Shown here one piece after another: positions 17,928 to 27,921 of a stretch of DNA of 64,000 nt. The notes beneath the pieces are model-generated. The model saw only the letters and a program-made list of their open reading frames with translations. It was not told where the DNA came from and did no database searches. The stretch is taken from assembly GCF_001413925.1 (NCBI RefSeq), contig NZ_LBMJ01000001.1:1652001-1716000 (forward strand). The letters run 5' to 3'. The translations under genes were made by a program, and so were the position numbers. The DNA is from Nonlabens sp. YIK11. Lineage in GTDB: Bacteria > Bacteroidota > Bacteroidia > Flavobacteriales > Flavobacteriaceae. Position 1 is the stretch's first letter. Each line of letters opens with the position of its first letter.

Positions 17928-19376
17928 CTAACGATTGATATATCCTAGTAAGGTAGTTTCAATCCTGTAGTAAAATAAATTGATGTTGGGGTCGATAATG
18001 GTGAGGTCATGATCTACCACCATGCTGCGATTGCTGTTGCGCAGGGCAAGTTGGCGCTCAACGGAGGATCTTCCAGAGATTTGAAATTCACGGGAATCCC
18101 TAAAGTTATTTTGAGCAATAACGTCCTGCCACTCGTCATAGCCTAAATCATCAATGTTGATTCCTATAAATTCTATTTCAGGGTACTTGAGCTGCAAATC
18201 CTTCACTTGTTCGTGAATACCTACCGCATAATTTTTATCCTTAATCGACCAATAATACAGAACACTAAGATTCTTGACCTCTTCCTTAAGCATGACAGTT
18301 TCATTCTCAATATCACGCAACTTAAAATTAGGTAATGGTTGCCCAGGATCTAGCGAGATGTAGGTAGATGCCATTTGGGCAATTTCTGCATTGACTCGTT
18401 CGTCTGTAGAAATAGTCAAAAAATCATTGACTAAAAGGTTGATGTCTTTGGCATTTTTGCGACGTCTTATAAAATTGCGTATCTCGCTCGCTGCAAAGTA
18501 ATTCTTCAAGGTCTCGTCAGTAAGTGTACTGTCAATTATGGCGAGTCGCTCTTTATTATAATAATAGCTGTTGAGATCTACATCATCATCATTCTTGATG
18601 GATAGTTTTTTAAAAGCAATGTTGGACACCATCGCGTTCATGAAAGGACGGAACGCATAATTATTAAGTAACTTGGTTTTATTAAGGTCCAATCTTTGTC
18701 TGTGTGCAAAAAACTCCTCAGGGAACACGACACCTTCATCCTCATAAGGATTCCCATCATTAAGAATAGGGTAACGCTCTAGCTCATAATAACTATTGAG
18801 GTTAATGATGAATCTAGCAAAATCAACAAATCGATCCTCAAAATTGTACTTGGCAACAGCATTGTCTAGATTTTTAAGACGTTCTTTTTTGACATTTTGA
18901 ACGTTCTTGTAAAATACTTCTGGAGACTCATTCTTGTACTTGAGCAGTCTCATGTTGGACTTTTCTATGTCAATATATAACTGAATAAGAAAATTATTTT
19001 CCCTTGAGTGGGCACCAGTAAATGCAAGAGTCTCATCAAAGGCCTTAGTATTGGCTCGCATTCCTAGACTATCACCTTTGTCAACGTAAAAGGATTGATA
19101 CTCGCCAGGATAGGAGATACTGTACAATCCAGATTTTAAATCTTCATAGGTGGCTTGAAAATTACCATGATCATCCAGCTGTAAGGTATCCCTAACATCC
19201 ATATAATCAGTGATTACCACGTACGACGCTTCAGGATTGACCACTTTACCACTTATATAGGTAGTTCCGCTGGTATCTTCTTCACAGGAATAAAGAAATG
19301 GGATCCATATGATGGATAGAATAAGCAGCCTTGTGGTAATAGTTCGCTTTCGCGAAAGCGTAAAGAGCTTAATCAT
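17928..19376 (-). CDS. TlpA-like lipoprotein lacking the CXXC motif
   Basis: 482 residues. A lipobox ends at Cys ~30 (IIWIPFLYSC). Next comes a small beta domain typical of Bacteroidota DUF4369-like proteins (TTYISGKVVNPEASYVVITDY), then a long helical region, then a thioredoxin/TlpA fold from about residue 345 (GQPLPNFKLRDIENETVMLKE, LSVLYYWSIKDKN, FIGINID). Where active members have W-C-x-x-C, this one has W-S-I-K-D, so it cannot act as a disulfide oxidoreductase by the usual route. A palindrome copy forms codons for LSRKR just before the signal segment. It may be a structural or binding lipoprotein. Confidence 0.75.
   Translation of the reverse strand: MIKLFTLSRKRTITTRLLILSIIWIPFLYSCEEDTSGTTYISGKVVNPEASYVVITDYMDVRDTLQLDDHGNFQATYEDLKSGLYSISYPGEYQSFYVDKGDSLGMRANTKAFDETLAFTGAHSRENNFLIQLYIDIEKSNMRLLKYKNESPEVFYKNVQNVKKERLKNLDNAVAKYNFEDRFVDFARFIINLNSYYELERYPILNDGNPYEDEGVVFPEEFFAHRQRLDLNKTKLLNNYAFRPFMNAMVSNIAFKKLSIKNDDDVDLNSYYYNKERLAIIDSTLTDETLKNYFAASEIRNFIRRRKNAKDINLLVNDFLTISTDERVNAEIAQMASTYISLDPGQPLPNFKLRDIENETVMLKEEVKNLSVLYYWSIKDKNYAVGIHEQVKDLQLKYPEIEFIGINIDDLGYDEWQDVIAQNNFRDSREFQISGRSSVERQLALRNSNRSMVVDHDLTIIDPNINLFYYRIETTLLGYINR
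19345..19360. repeat. 16-bp palindrome copy (exact)
   Basis: Exact copy in the positively charged n-region of the lipoprotein signal at 17928-19376, read as LSRKR (residues 7-11), where basic residues suit a signal peptide. Confidence 0.95.
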
Positions 19377-19481
19377 ATGAACAATTCTTCATTTTATTTT
19401 GGAGCGTTACAAAAAAAGAGGTTCTGGTCGACTACAGCAGTTAATGGGCTGTTAAATAAGGACTGGTGTTTTAAGTAATAA

Positions 19482-21143
<1,662 letters not shown>

Positions 21144-21201
21144 AGGCTATCGTTGTTGATAGATAGGCATCATCTTTGTTCTGACTCTATTGATTTGTAA
21201 T

Positions 21202-21209
21202 TAAATTTG
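21202..21209 (+). promoter_or_regulatory. Candidate -7 box for the mutL operon
   Basis: TAAATTTG, 15 bases before the ATG at 21225. The nearest upstream TTG (21176-21178) is 23 bases away, a little far, so confidence is modest. Confidence 0.45.
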
Positions 21210-21224
21210 TAAAGAGCACAGATT

Positions 21225-21509
21225 ATGGGAGTTCTATCACGTCGCAAAAACAAAAAATATTCTTACGAGCCTCGTTACTACAAGAATGAGGACAAGGATG
21301 GCAATCCGTTTGAGATCAGGCATAAGTTTGATGATTACAGGTCGACCATCGATAACCGTGGGCTTAAGACTAAGTTCAATAATGCCATGCGCGATTATAA
21401 GGAAGGAACTGAGCGTACGGCGCGCACCCGTATTTATATCATTGTGGCCATTTTGATACTTCTGTTTCTATGGTTCATCGACTTTGACCTATCCATTTTT
21501 AGTTTCTAA
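21225..21509 (+). CDS. Small membrane protein upstream of mutL
   Basis: 94 residues. A basic N-terminus (MGVLSRRKNKKYSYEPRYYK) and a charged central part precede one C-terminal transmembrane helix (IYIIVAILILLFLWFIDF). In flavobacteria a protein like this usually sits just before mutL; I recall that homologs are sometimes labelled riboflavin synthase subunit beta, which this sequence does not support. It ends 8 bases before mutL, so it is cotranscribed. Confidence 0.7.
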   Translation: MGVLSRRKNKKYSYEPRYYKNEDKDGNPFEIRHKFDDYRSTIDNRGLKTKFNNAMRDYKEGTERTARTRIYIIVAILILLFLWFIDFDLSIFSF

Positions 21510-21517
21510 TTGACTTT

Positions 21518-23377
21518 ATGTCAGACATCATACGTTTATTACCAGATCATGTAGCAAACCAGATTGCGGCCGGCGAGGTCGTTCAACGTCCTGCCAGTGT
21601 GGTCAAAGAGTTGTTGGAGAATGCTATTGACGCTTCCGCGAAAGCGATTACCCTAATCATTAAGGACGCTGGAAAAACGCTGGTGCAAGTGATTGACGAC
21701 GGTAAAGGTATGAGCACGACAGATGCACGTATGGCGTTTGAACGTCATGCTACATCAAAAATCAGCAGTGCCGAGGATCTTTTTGCACTGGCTACTAAAG
21801 GTTTTAGAGGTGAGGCACTGGCATCAGTGGCAGCGATCGCACACGTGAGTGTCAAGACCAGACGTGAGGAAGATGACCTGGGCACGCAACTCGATATTGA
21901 AGGCAGCAAAGTTACCGGTCAGGAACCAGTCGTAACGCCAGCCGGTACCATGATAAGTGTACGCAACCTTTTTTACAATGTTCCTGCTAGACGCAAATTT
22001 CTGAAATCGGACAGCGTGGAACTGCGCAACATCACTAATGAATTCCATCGCGTCGCCATGGCGCATCCACAAATTGCCTTCAAATTTATCAACAACGACA
22101 GTGAGCTGTTCAACCTGCCAGCTGGTTCTTACAGACATCGCATCGTCAACATCATGGGTTCTAGGGTCGATGACAAGCTCGTGCCGCTCAAAGAAGAAAC
22201 AGAACTGCTTTCCATCCATGGCTACATAGGCAAACCAGAATTTGCCCGTAAAACAAAAGGCCTACAATACTTTTTTGCTAACGATAGGTTCATAAAACAT
22301 TCCTATCTGCATCATGCCGTGGTCAGTGCTTTTGAAGGTTTACTGCCAGATAAGGCAAACCCCAGTTATTTTATATACCTGGATGTGCCGCCAGACAGTA
22401 TCGATATAAATATTCATCCCACAAAAACTGAAGTCAAGTTTGAGGATGAACACAGCATCTATGCCATCGTTCGTGCCAGTGTCAAGCATGCCTTGGGACA
22501 ATTTAGCATTGACTCCATTGATTTCCAGAAAGATATGGAGCTCGATTTGCCATATGAAAAGGCGAGAAGTGCCGCCAGCGCGCCACGCATTGAGGTAGAT
22601 CCAGACTTCAATCCGTTCAAGCAAACCGATTCCAGGTCGAGCAACACCCCAAAATCCAACGGTTATAGACCAGAAAAGTCGCCTGCATGGGAAGCTTTAT
22701 ATGCTGGACTGGATGAGGATTCCACGATGACGGATGAGAATCTCACTTTCCTGCCTGACCGGCAGGCAGGCGCGAAAGCGGAACAATCACTCTTCTCTCC
22801 AGAAGAAGCCACAAACGACACCAATATTTTCCAGCTGCAGCGCAAGTTTATAATTAGTACGCTACAAAGTGGATTGCTAGTCATTAACCAAAACCGGGCA
22901 CACGAGCGAATCTTGTATGAGCAGTTGTTGCGACAACTCACCGTACAGAACGGCGTGAGCCAGCAATTGCTGTTTCCCATTTCCATTAATCGACCACAAG
23001 AAGAGGTCACGATTTTGAAACAGCTGCAAACCGAGCTTGAGAGTGTTGGGTTTCTTTTTAAAAATTTGGAAAACGCCAACATTGAAATAGAAGGTTTACC
23101 GTTAGATTTGAAGGAAACAGATGTAGAGCCATTGTTGGATTCCATAATTGCATTCCAACAAGAAGAATTACCAGACGGTAGTTTTTCCCACGTAGACCGA
23201 CTGGCCTCTAGAATGGCTTCAAAAATGGCCATAAAAACGGGTGATGCCCTCAACAAACAACAAATGGAACAGTTGATTGATGAATTGTTTGCCTGCAAGG
23301 AACCAGAGCTAACCGCTCAAAGAAAGAAAGTTTTTATCAATCTGACGGGCGACCACCTTAATTCAAAATTTAACTAG
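21518..23377 (+). CDS. mutL: DNA mismatch repair protein MutL
   Basis: Couples mismatch recognition by MutS to strand removal. 619 residues. The GHKL ATPase is complete: ELLENAIDAS (34-40), IDDGKGM, FRGEALAS, then NLFYNVPARRKFLKS and the NIHPTKTEVKFEDE end of the N-terminal domain. In motif I the usual DAGAT reads DASAKA because a near-copy of the 16-base palindrome covers codons 38-43. The linker (about 345-425) contains a 7-residue in-frame insertion (LPDRQAG, 412-418) made by a second repeat. The C-terminal dimerisation domain has NQNRAHERILYE, a weak match to the DQHAx2Ex4E nuclease motif. Cotranscribed with two rhomboid genes downstream. Confidence 0.96.
   Translation: MSDIIRLLPDHVANQIAAGEVVQRPASVVKELLENAIDASAKAITLIIKDAGKTLVQVIDDGKGMSTTDARMAFERHATSKISSAEDLFALATKGFRGEALASVAAIAHVSVKTRREEDDLGTQLDIEGSKVTGQEPVVTPAGTMISVRNLFYNVPARRKFLKSDSVELRNITNEFHRVAMAHPQIAFKFINNDSELFNLPAGSYRHRIVNIMGSRVDDKLVPLKEETELLSIHGYIGKPEFARKTKGLQYFFANDRFIKHSYLHHAVVSAFEGLLPDKANPSYFIYLDVPPDSIDINIHPTKTEVKFEDEHSIYAIVRASVKHALGQFSIDSIDFQKDMELDLPYEKARSAASAPRIEVDPDFNPFKQTDSRSSNTPKSNGYRPEKSPAWEALYAGLDEDSTMTDENLTFLPDRQAGAKAEQSLFSPEEATNDTNIFQLQRKFIISTLQSGLLVINQNRAHERILYEQLLRQLTVQNGVSQQLLFPISINRPQEEVTILKQLQTELESVGFLFKNLENANIEIEGLPLDLKETDVEPLLDSIIAFQQEELPDGSFSHVDRLASRMASKMAIKTGDALNKQQMEQLIDELFACKEPELTAQRKKVFINLTGDHLNSKFN
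21631..21646. repeat. 16-bp palindrome near-copy (1 mismatch) in mutL
   Basis: CGCTTCCGCGAAAGCG: one base differs. It encodes the ASAKA of MutL motif I (residues 39-43), where relatives have AGATE or similar. Confidence 0.85.
22744..22780. repeat. Interrupted palindrome: 21-bp inverted repeat inserted in a 16-bp palindrome
   Basis: Reading CACTTTC (22744-22750), then 21 bases CTGCCTGACCGGCAGGCAGG plus C (22751-22771), then GCGAAAGCG (22772-22780). Removing the 21 bases rejoins ACTTTCGCGAAAGCG, the same form as the copy at 32978. The insert is itself a dyad (CTGCCTG / CAGGCAG) and adds exactly seven codons, LPDRQAG. Confidence 0.75.
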
Positions 23378-23380
23378 TAC

Positions 23381-24073
23381 ATGTTCAATAACCTGACACC
23401 AATAGTCAAGAATATCATTATCCTGAATATCGCGATCTATATAGGTACGGTTTTTATTGCACCGGCATTATATGACGATTTGAGTTTATGGTTCTTTATG
23501 AATCCTAAGTTCCAGGTATGGCAAGTGTTTACACACATGTTCATGCACGATTCTTCCAGCTTCATGCATATTTTGTTCAATATGTACGCGTTACTGCTTT
23601 TTGGCCCTCTACTAGAGCGCTGGATGGGAAGCAATAGGTTCATTTTCTTTTATTTGGCCTGTGGTATAGGAGCGTATCTGCTTACCACTGGAATTGACTA
23701 TTTTCAGTATCTAGGTTATGTGAGTGAACTTTCATCCCAAGGTGCTAGTGAGGCTGAGATAAGTCAAGCGATTTTTACGAGAACCAGTCTTGCTGTTCCC
23801 ATGGTAGGTGCCAGTGGTTGTATCTTTGGATTGATGGCAGGATTTGCTTATCTCTATCCCAATATGCCGTTTCAGATATTATTTATCCCTTTTCAGATTA
23901 AGGCAAAGTGGTTGATAGGCGCTTATGTATTGTATGAAACCTTAAGCACCTTTGGAATTTTACGACTACAAGACAACGTAGGTCATGCAGCGCATTTAGG
24001 TGGTGCCATCTTTGGATTTATTATGGTGTGGTACTGGAAGCGCAACGACATGGACGGTTATAGAATAGACTAA
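23381..24073 (+). CDS. Rhomboid family intramembrane serine protease (first of a pair)
   Basis: 230 residues, six membrane segments. Catalytic pair visible: Ser in VGASGCIFGLMAG and His in VGHAAHLGGAIFG. The HILFNMYALLLFGPLLE helix is the family H-x-x-x-N region of helix 2. It cleaves transmembrane substrates within the inner membrane; the substrate is unknown. It starts 3 bases after mutL and its stop overlaps the next rhomboid's start by one base. Confidence 0.92.
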   Translation: MFNNLTPIVKNIIILNIAIYIGTVFIAPALYDDLSLWFFMNPKFQVWQVFTHMFMHDSSSFMHILFNMYALLLFGPLLERWMGSNRFIFFYLACGIGAYLLTTGIDYFQYLGYVSELSSQGASEAEISQAIFTRTSLAVPMVGASGCIFGLMAGFAYLYPNMPFQILFIPFQIKAKWLIGAYVLYETLSTFGILRLQDNVGHAAHLGGAIFGFIMVWYWKRNDMDGYRID

Positions 24074-24942
24074 TGGATTTTGTAGATAACATTAAACTGA
24101 AATACGCAACGCTCAACGTGAGTGGTAAGTTGGTAGCGGTTATAAGTATCACTACTTTGTTGTTTTGGCTCTTAGGACTTATCTATCCACCAATTACGGC
24201 TTGGTTTGCATTGCCTTCACGATTTGTTCCTGCCATTCTGCAACCATGGTCCTGGTTGACTTATGGTTTCTTACACGGCGGAATCTTTCACTTGTTGATC
24301 AACATGTTGGTGCTCTATTTCACGGGACAGATGATGCTCAATCTATTCAGTGGTCGCCAATTTTTGACGCTGTTTTTTACAGGTGTCGTTGCAGGTGGTT
24401 TGGTATTTACGCTTGTTAGTGAGCTCTTTGTAGGTTTCTTTTCAAATAACGTACTGGTAGGAGCTAGTGCTGGAGTCTATGCTACGTTATTCTTTATCTG
24501 TAGTTATATGCCAGAGACTCAGGTGAGATTGTTCTTCATCTTGAACGTAAAACTGAAGTACTTAGCTATTGCATTGATTGTCTTTGATATCATTGCTATT
24601 TTGACCAACAATAATGCTGGCGGTAGCGTGGCGCACCTTGCTGGCGCTGGCGTAGGTTATTATTCAGCAACGCGTATGAAGGCTGGTATTGATATTTTGG
24701 AAGGCTTTGCAGGATTTGGCGATAGTATGGTCAACTTATTCAAATCAAAACCTAAGTCTGCCAAAACGAACCGCAATATGAAAACGGTATACCGCAACAC
24801 TAACAAAACGGCAACGCCCAAAAAATCTGCGAGTGACCATCAAAAAAGAGTGGACGCGATTCTAGATAAAATATCTGCTAGCGGGTATGAAAGTTTGAGC
24901 CGTGAAGAAAAGGATTTCCTGTTCCAAGCGGGAAAGGATTGA
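24073..24942 (+). CDS. Rhomboid family intramembrane serine protease (second of a pair)
   Basis: 289 residues. Catalytic Ser in VGASAGVYATLFF and His in GSVAHLAGAGVGYY; HLLINMLVLYFTGQMM matches the helix-2 motif. It carries a ~75-residue soluble C-terminal tail ending in VDAILDKISASGYESLSREEKDFLFQAGKD, the DUF6576-like tail found on many Bacteroidota rhomboids and absent from the neighbouring copy. One-base overlap (TAATG) with the first rhomboid. Confidence 0.92.
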   Translation: MDFVDNIKLKYATLNVSGKLVAVISITTLLFWLLGLIYPPITAWFALPSRFVPAILQPWSWLTYGFLHGGIFHLLINMLVLYFTGQMMLNLFSGRQFLTLFFTGVVAGGLVFTLVSELFVGFFSNNVLVGASAGVYATLFFICSYMPETQVRLFFILNVKLKYLAIALIVFDIIAILTNNNAGGSVAHLAGAGVGYYSATRMKAGIDILEGFAGFGDSMVNLFKSKPKSAKTNRNMKTVYRNTNKTATPKKSASDHQKRVDAILDKISASGYESLSREEKDFLFQAGKD

Positions 24943-25139
24943 TTCACTTTAAAACAGTCTGCATTGCAAAGCTTGGATAGAGAATCTAGTCATTAAATTT
25001 CTCTAAATATCTTAGCTCCATCTACTTTCAACAAGACCGAGTCCCAGATTTTTAGCAACCATCAATTTTTGAAACATTTAATAAATTCGTTTTTATGCAA
25101 TGCTTATTTTGCGATTATTTAAATCAAAATAAGTTTAAA

Positions 25140-25502
25140 ATGAAGAATCTGTTTTTTTCTCTTGTAATTTCACTATTATTTTTTAGTAATTATACTGTGG
25201 CTCAGGATGCTAACTTGTCATTTAAAAAAGGTGATACTTTCAAAATTGCGCAGGTAGAAAACAACGATTATGAAGCCATTCAATTCCCCAAAGCAAATTT
25301 CATCATCAAAAGAGGCGGCATTTTTAGTTATGACAGAATCATTAATGAAGAAGTGGAAATCCATTCCGTTGATAAAAAGGATGATGGAACTGTTATCGCT
25401 ACGATCAAGAGAACCTCTAGAGGTAAATTCTTCAACAGCCATAAATACATAAAAGTAGATATGGAAAAGGCTTTGGAACGAGGCGAGTTGGTGAGAATTT
25501 AA
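25140..25502 (+). CDS. Small secreted protein of unknown function
   Basis: 120 residues from the ATG at 25140, chosen over 25095 because it opens directly with a signal peptide (MKNLFFSLVISLLFFSNYTVAQ). The mature part is strand- and lysine-rich (FKKGDTFKIAQVENNDYEAIQFPKANF). No family recognised. The gene stands alone in an A+T-rich patch; the 197 bases upstream hold no other gene. Confidence 0.65.
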   Translation: MKNLFFSLVISLLFFSNYTVAQDANLSFKKGDTFKIAQVENNDYEAIQFPKANFIIKRGGIFSYDRIINEEVEIHSVDKKDDGTVIATIKRTSRGKFFNSHKYIKVDMEKALERGELVRI

Positions 25503-25525
25503 TGCGATAAAGTCAGAATAGAGTC

Positions 25526-25541
25526 CGCTTTCGCGAAAGCG
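25526..25541. repeat. 16-bp palindrome copy (exact), intergenic
   Basis: Exact copy, 18 bp when extended with flanking C and G (25525-25542), in the 53-base gap between two convergent genes. It could act as a hairpin there, but no T-run follows on either side. Confidence 0.95.
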
Positions 25542-25555
25542 GTATTATCAACCCA

Positions 25556-26188
25556 TCAGAAAACGGTAGGATCTTCTTTTCCCGTTTCATAAAAGCTTGG
25601 CAGCTGCCATTCAAAAATCACCGCAAAAAATCTAATGGTAATCACAGTCAATCCTGAGATTATAAAGGCCCAATTTTCTAGCAGATTGAGTTTGGCCAAT
25701 AGGAAGTAAACCAAACCACCAGCGATGCAGGCCGTTGCGTAAATATTCTTCCTGAATATCACTGGAATTTCATTTACAAGAATGTCACGTATCACACCTC
25801 CAAAACACGCAGTGATACATCCTAAAGTAATACAAATTACAGGGTGCAATCCAGCGGTAAGTCCCATTTCTATTCCCACTACCGTATAAAGTCCAATACC
25901 GATCGTATCAAATAGGAAGAGTGTTTTGCGCAAAGTCAACAACCATCTTCTAAAAATAAATGTGATCAGTACACAGATGAGAATGGTGTACACCAGATCC
26001 ATATTGAGCATCCAGCTCACTGGTCGTACGCCTATCAAAATATCGCGCAAGGTACCGCCACCAGCGGCTGTGACAAATGCGATGATAATAATACCAAACG
26101 GATCCAGCTTTTTAGCAAAAGCCGCAAGAGCTCCTGAGATGGCAAACGCAATGGTTCCCATCAAATCAATAATCTCAATAAAATCCAT
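25556..26188 (-). CDS. TRIC/UPF0126 family membrane protein (YadS/YicG type)
   Basis: 210 residues with seven hydrophobic helices in two three-helix repeats plus one. Each repeat carries the family GGG/FGG-x-x-RD motif: TAAGGGTLRDILIG and TACFGGVIRDILVNEIP. Prokaryotic TRIC proteins form trimeric monovalent-cation channels; the physiological role is unclear. It lies directly downstream of the RDD gene (0 bases between), same strand. Confidence 0.9.
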   Translation of the reverse strand: MDFIEIIDLMGTIAFAISGALAAFAKKLDPFGIIIIAFVTAAGGGTLRDILIGVRPVSWMLNMDLVYTILICVLITFIFRRWLLTLRKTLFLFDTIGIGLYTVVGIEMGLTAGLHPVICITLGCITACFGGVIRDILVNEIPVIFRKNIYATACIAGGLVYFLLAKLNLLENWAFIISGLTVITIRFFAVIFEWQLPSFYETGKEDPTVF

Positions 26189-26911
26189 CTAGTTGCCTTG
26201 TGTTAAATAGGAGTAATCCTTGAGTACGGTGCGTACAAAAATACCGTCGCGCAGGTCAGAGTTTACCTGTAGCAATTGCTCCACCTTGATGCGTAGCATC
26301 TTTAAGGTTTCATAATCGCGACTTTCTCCAGCCAGTCTGTAAATTTCCTTAATCTCGTTGACGTCCTTGTCGGTAAGCATGTTGACCGTCAAAAATGTGG
26401 GCTCGTAATCTTCCTTGACATCTTCAAGAATGGTGTGGCTTATTTTGGTTTTCTTACGGGTGTCAATCACAATCGTGTCTGATGCCATATCACCCAATCG
26501 CTGGTTTTTATCACTAAAAATAATGGACATCACACCTATTCCAGGGCTAATGACCCAAATGTCGACCAGTCTAAGCATCCACGAGATGAGGTAATCGCTC
26601 CAGGTTGCTGGCGAGCCATCGATCTTCACCACTTTGGTACCAACCACAAATTTCCCTGGCGTCCTACCGTTAAATACAATATTGAAGAAAAGCGAATAAA
26701 AAGCCACTGGCAGGAACATCAATTGACTCAACCCAAAGGTGGTAAAATTGTCAAACAGGTTGCTCATTCCATCTTCTATGTAACCCAGGATGATGATGTA
26801 TACAAACATGATCACCAGATCTACCAAAACTCCAGTAATGCGATAACCCAAACTAGAAATATGGTAGTTGATATTTACATTCTGCGCTGTATTGATAGAA
26901 GTGTTTGACAT
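26189..26911 (-). CDS. RDD family membrane protein
   Basis: 240 residues. Family signature: R in SLGYRITGVLVDLVI, then FNGRTPGKFVVGTKVVKIDG, then DKNQRLGDMASDTIVI. Three or four transmembrane helices followed by a ~75-residue soluble tail. RDD genes often accompany SpoIIM and MoxR/DUF58 clusters, as here, where it is divergent from that operon with only 38 bases between starts. Function unknown. Confidence 0.9.
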   Translation of the reverse strand: MSNTSINTAQNVNINYHISSLGYRITGVLVDLVIMFVYIIILGYIEDGMSNLFDNFTTFGLSQLMFLPVAFYSLFFNIVFNGRTPGKFVVGTKVVKIDGSPATWSDYLISWMLRLVDIWVISPGIGVMSIIFSDKNQRLGDMASDTIVIDTRKKTKISHTILEDVKEDYEPTFLTVNMLTDKDVNEIKEIYRLAGESRDYETLKMLRIKVEQLLQVNSDLRDGIFVRTVLKDYSYLTQGN

Positions 26912-26949
26912 GGGATTTTTAGTGTTTATCTTTAGCCAAAATTCACAGA

Positions 26950-27921
26950 ATGCGCGAGGCGGCTTTTGTCAAGCAAAATAAAGAAAAATGGATGGCATTT
27001 GAAAAGGCTCTGGATGCTAATTCAAATATAAATGCCGACAGGCTGGCTAGTCTCTATATTCAGTTGACTAACGATCTTTCTTTTGCCCAAACTTATTACC
27101 AAGAAAGCAAGACGTTGCTATACCTTAACTCACTGGCAAGTCAGGCCCATCAAAAGATTTACGTCAATAAAAAGGAAAAGGGAAACAAGATCATTAGATT
27201 TTTTAAAACGGAATTTCCTCTGTTTTTTGCAGAGCATCAAATCACGATGTTATATGCGTTCTTGATCTTTATGGTAGCCGTTGCTATAGGTGCCATAAGT
27301 ACCTATAACGATGATTCCTTTACCAGGCTTATTTTGGGAGATTCCTATGTGAACATGACGCTAGAAAATATCAAGGATGGTAATCCTACAGGTGTTTATC
27401 AAGAAGATGGTGCGCTGGGAATGTTTCTCGCCATAACCATCAATAATGTTAGGGTTGGCATGTTGTGTTTTGCAGCTGGATTGCTCACCTCTATTGGTGC
27501 AGGATATATCCTATTTTCCAACGGAGTCATGGTGGGAACTTTCTTTGCTATGTTTGCGCTGGAAAATGTTGGGATAGAATCTTGGAGCGTTATCATGCTA
27601 CACGGTACTATTGAACTTTCGGTTATTGTGATTTGTGGTGCGGCAGGAATGATTATGGGGAACGCCATTTTGTTTCCTAAAACGTATGCGAGGCGCGTGT
27701 CCTTTGTGCGTGGTGCAAAAAACGGTATCAAGGTCGTGATCAGTACGGTACCTCTATTTATCGTGGCAGGTTTCATAGAAGGTTTTGTGACCAGATATGC
27801 CTTCATGCCTGCGATCATCAAGTACTCTATCGTCGCGGTAAGTGCCGCGATAATTATAGGATACTACATTGTGTATCCTCAATATCTTAAGAAACAATAT
27901 GAGCGATTACATAGAGCCTAG
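26950..27921 (+). CDS. SpoIIM-like (stage II sporulation protein M) membrane protein
   Basis: 323 residues: a soluble N-terminus with RLASLYIQLTNDLSFAQTYYQES, then about six membrane helices including NNVRVGMLCFAAGLLTSIG and MLHGTIELSVIVICGAAGMIMG, which define the SpoIIM family. Bacteroidota do not sporulate; here it is the first gene of the DUF4129/DUF4350/MoxR/DUF58 operon and probably works in the inner membrane with those proteins. Confidence 0.88.
   Translation: MREAAFVKQNKEKWMAFEKALDANSNINADRLASLYIQLTNDLSFAQTYYQESKTLLYLNSLASQAHQKIYVNKKEKGNKIIRFFKTEFPLFFAEHQITMLYAFLIFMVAVAIGAISTYNDDSFTRLILGDSYVNMTLENIKDGNPTGVYQEDGALGMFLAITINNVRVGMLCFAAGLLTSIGAGYILFSNGVMVGTFFAMFALENVGIESWSVIMLHGTIELSVIVICGAAGMIMGNAILFPKTYARRVSFVRGAKNGIKVVISTVPLFIVAGFIEGFVTRYAFMPAIIKYSIVAVSAAIIIGYYIVYPQYLKKQYERLHRA

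Noticed and set aside
25526..25541. Palindrome as ordinary terminator between convergent genes
   Set aside because: No T-run on either side, and most other copies lie inside genes, so termination is not its general role.
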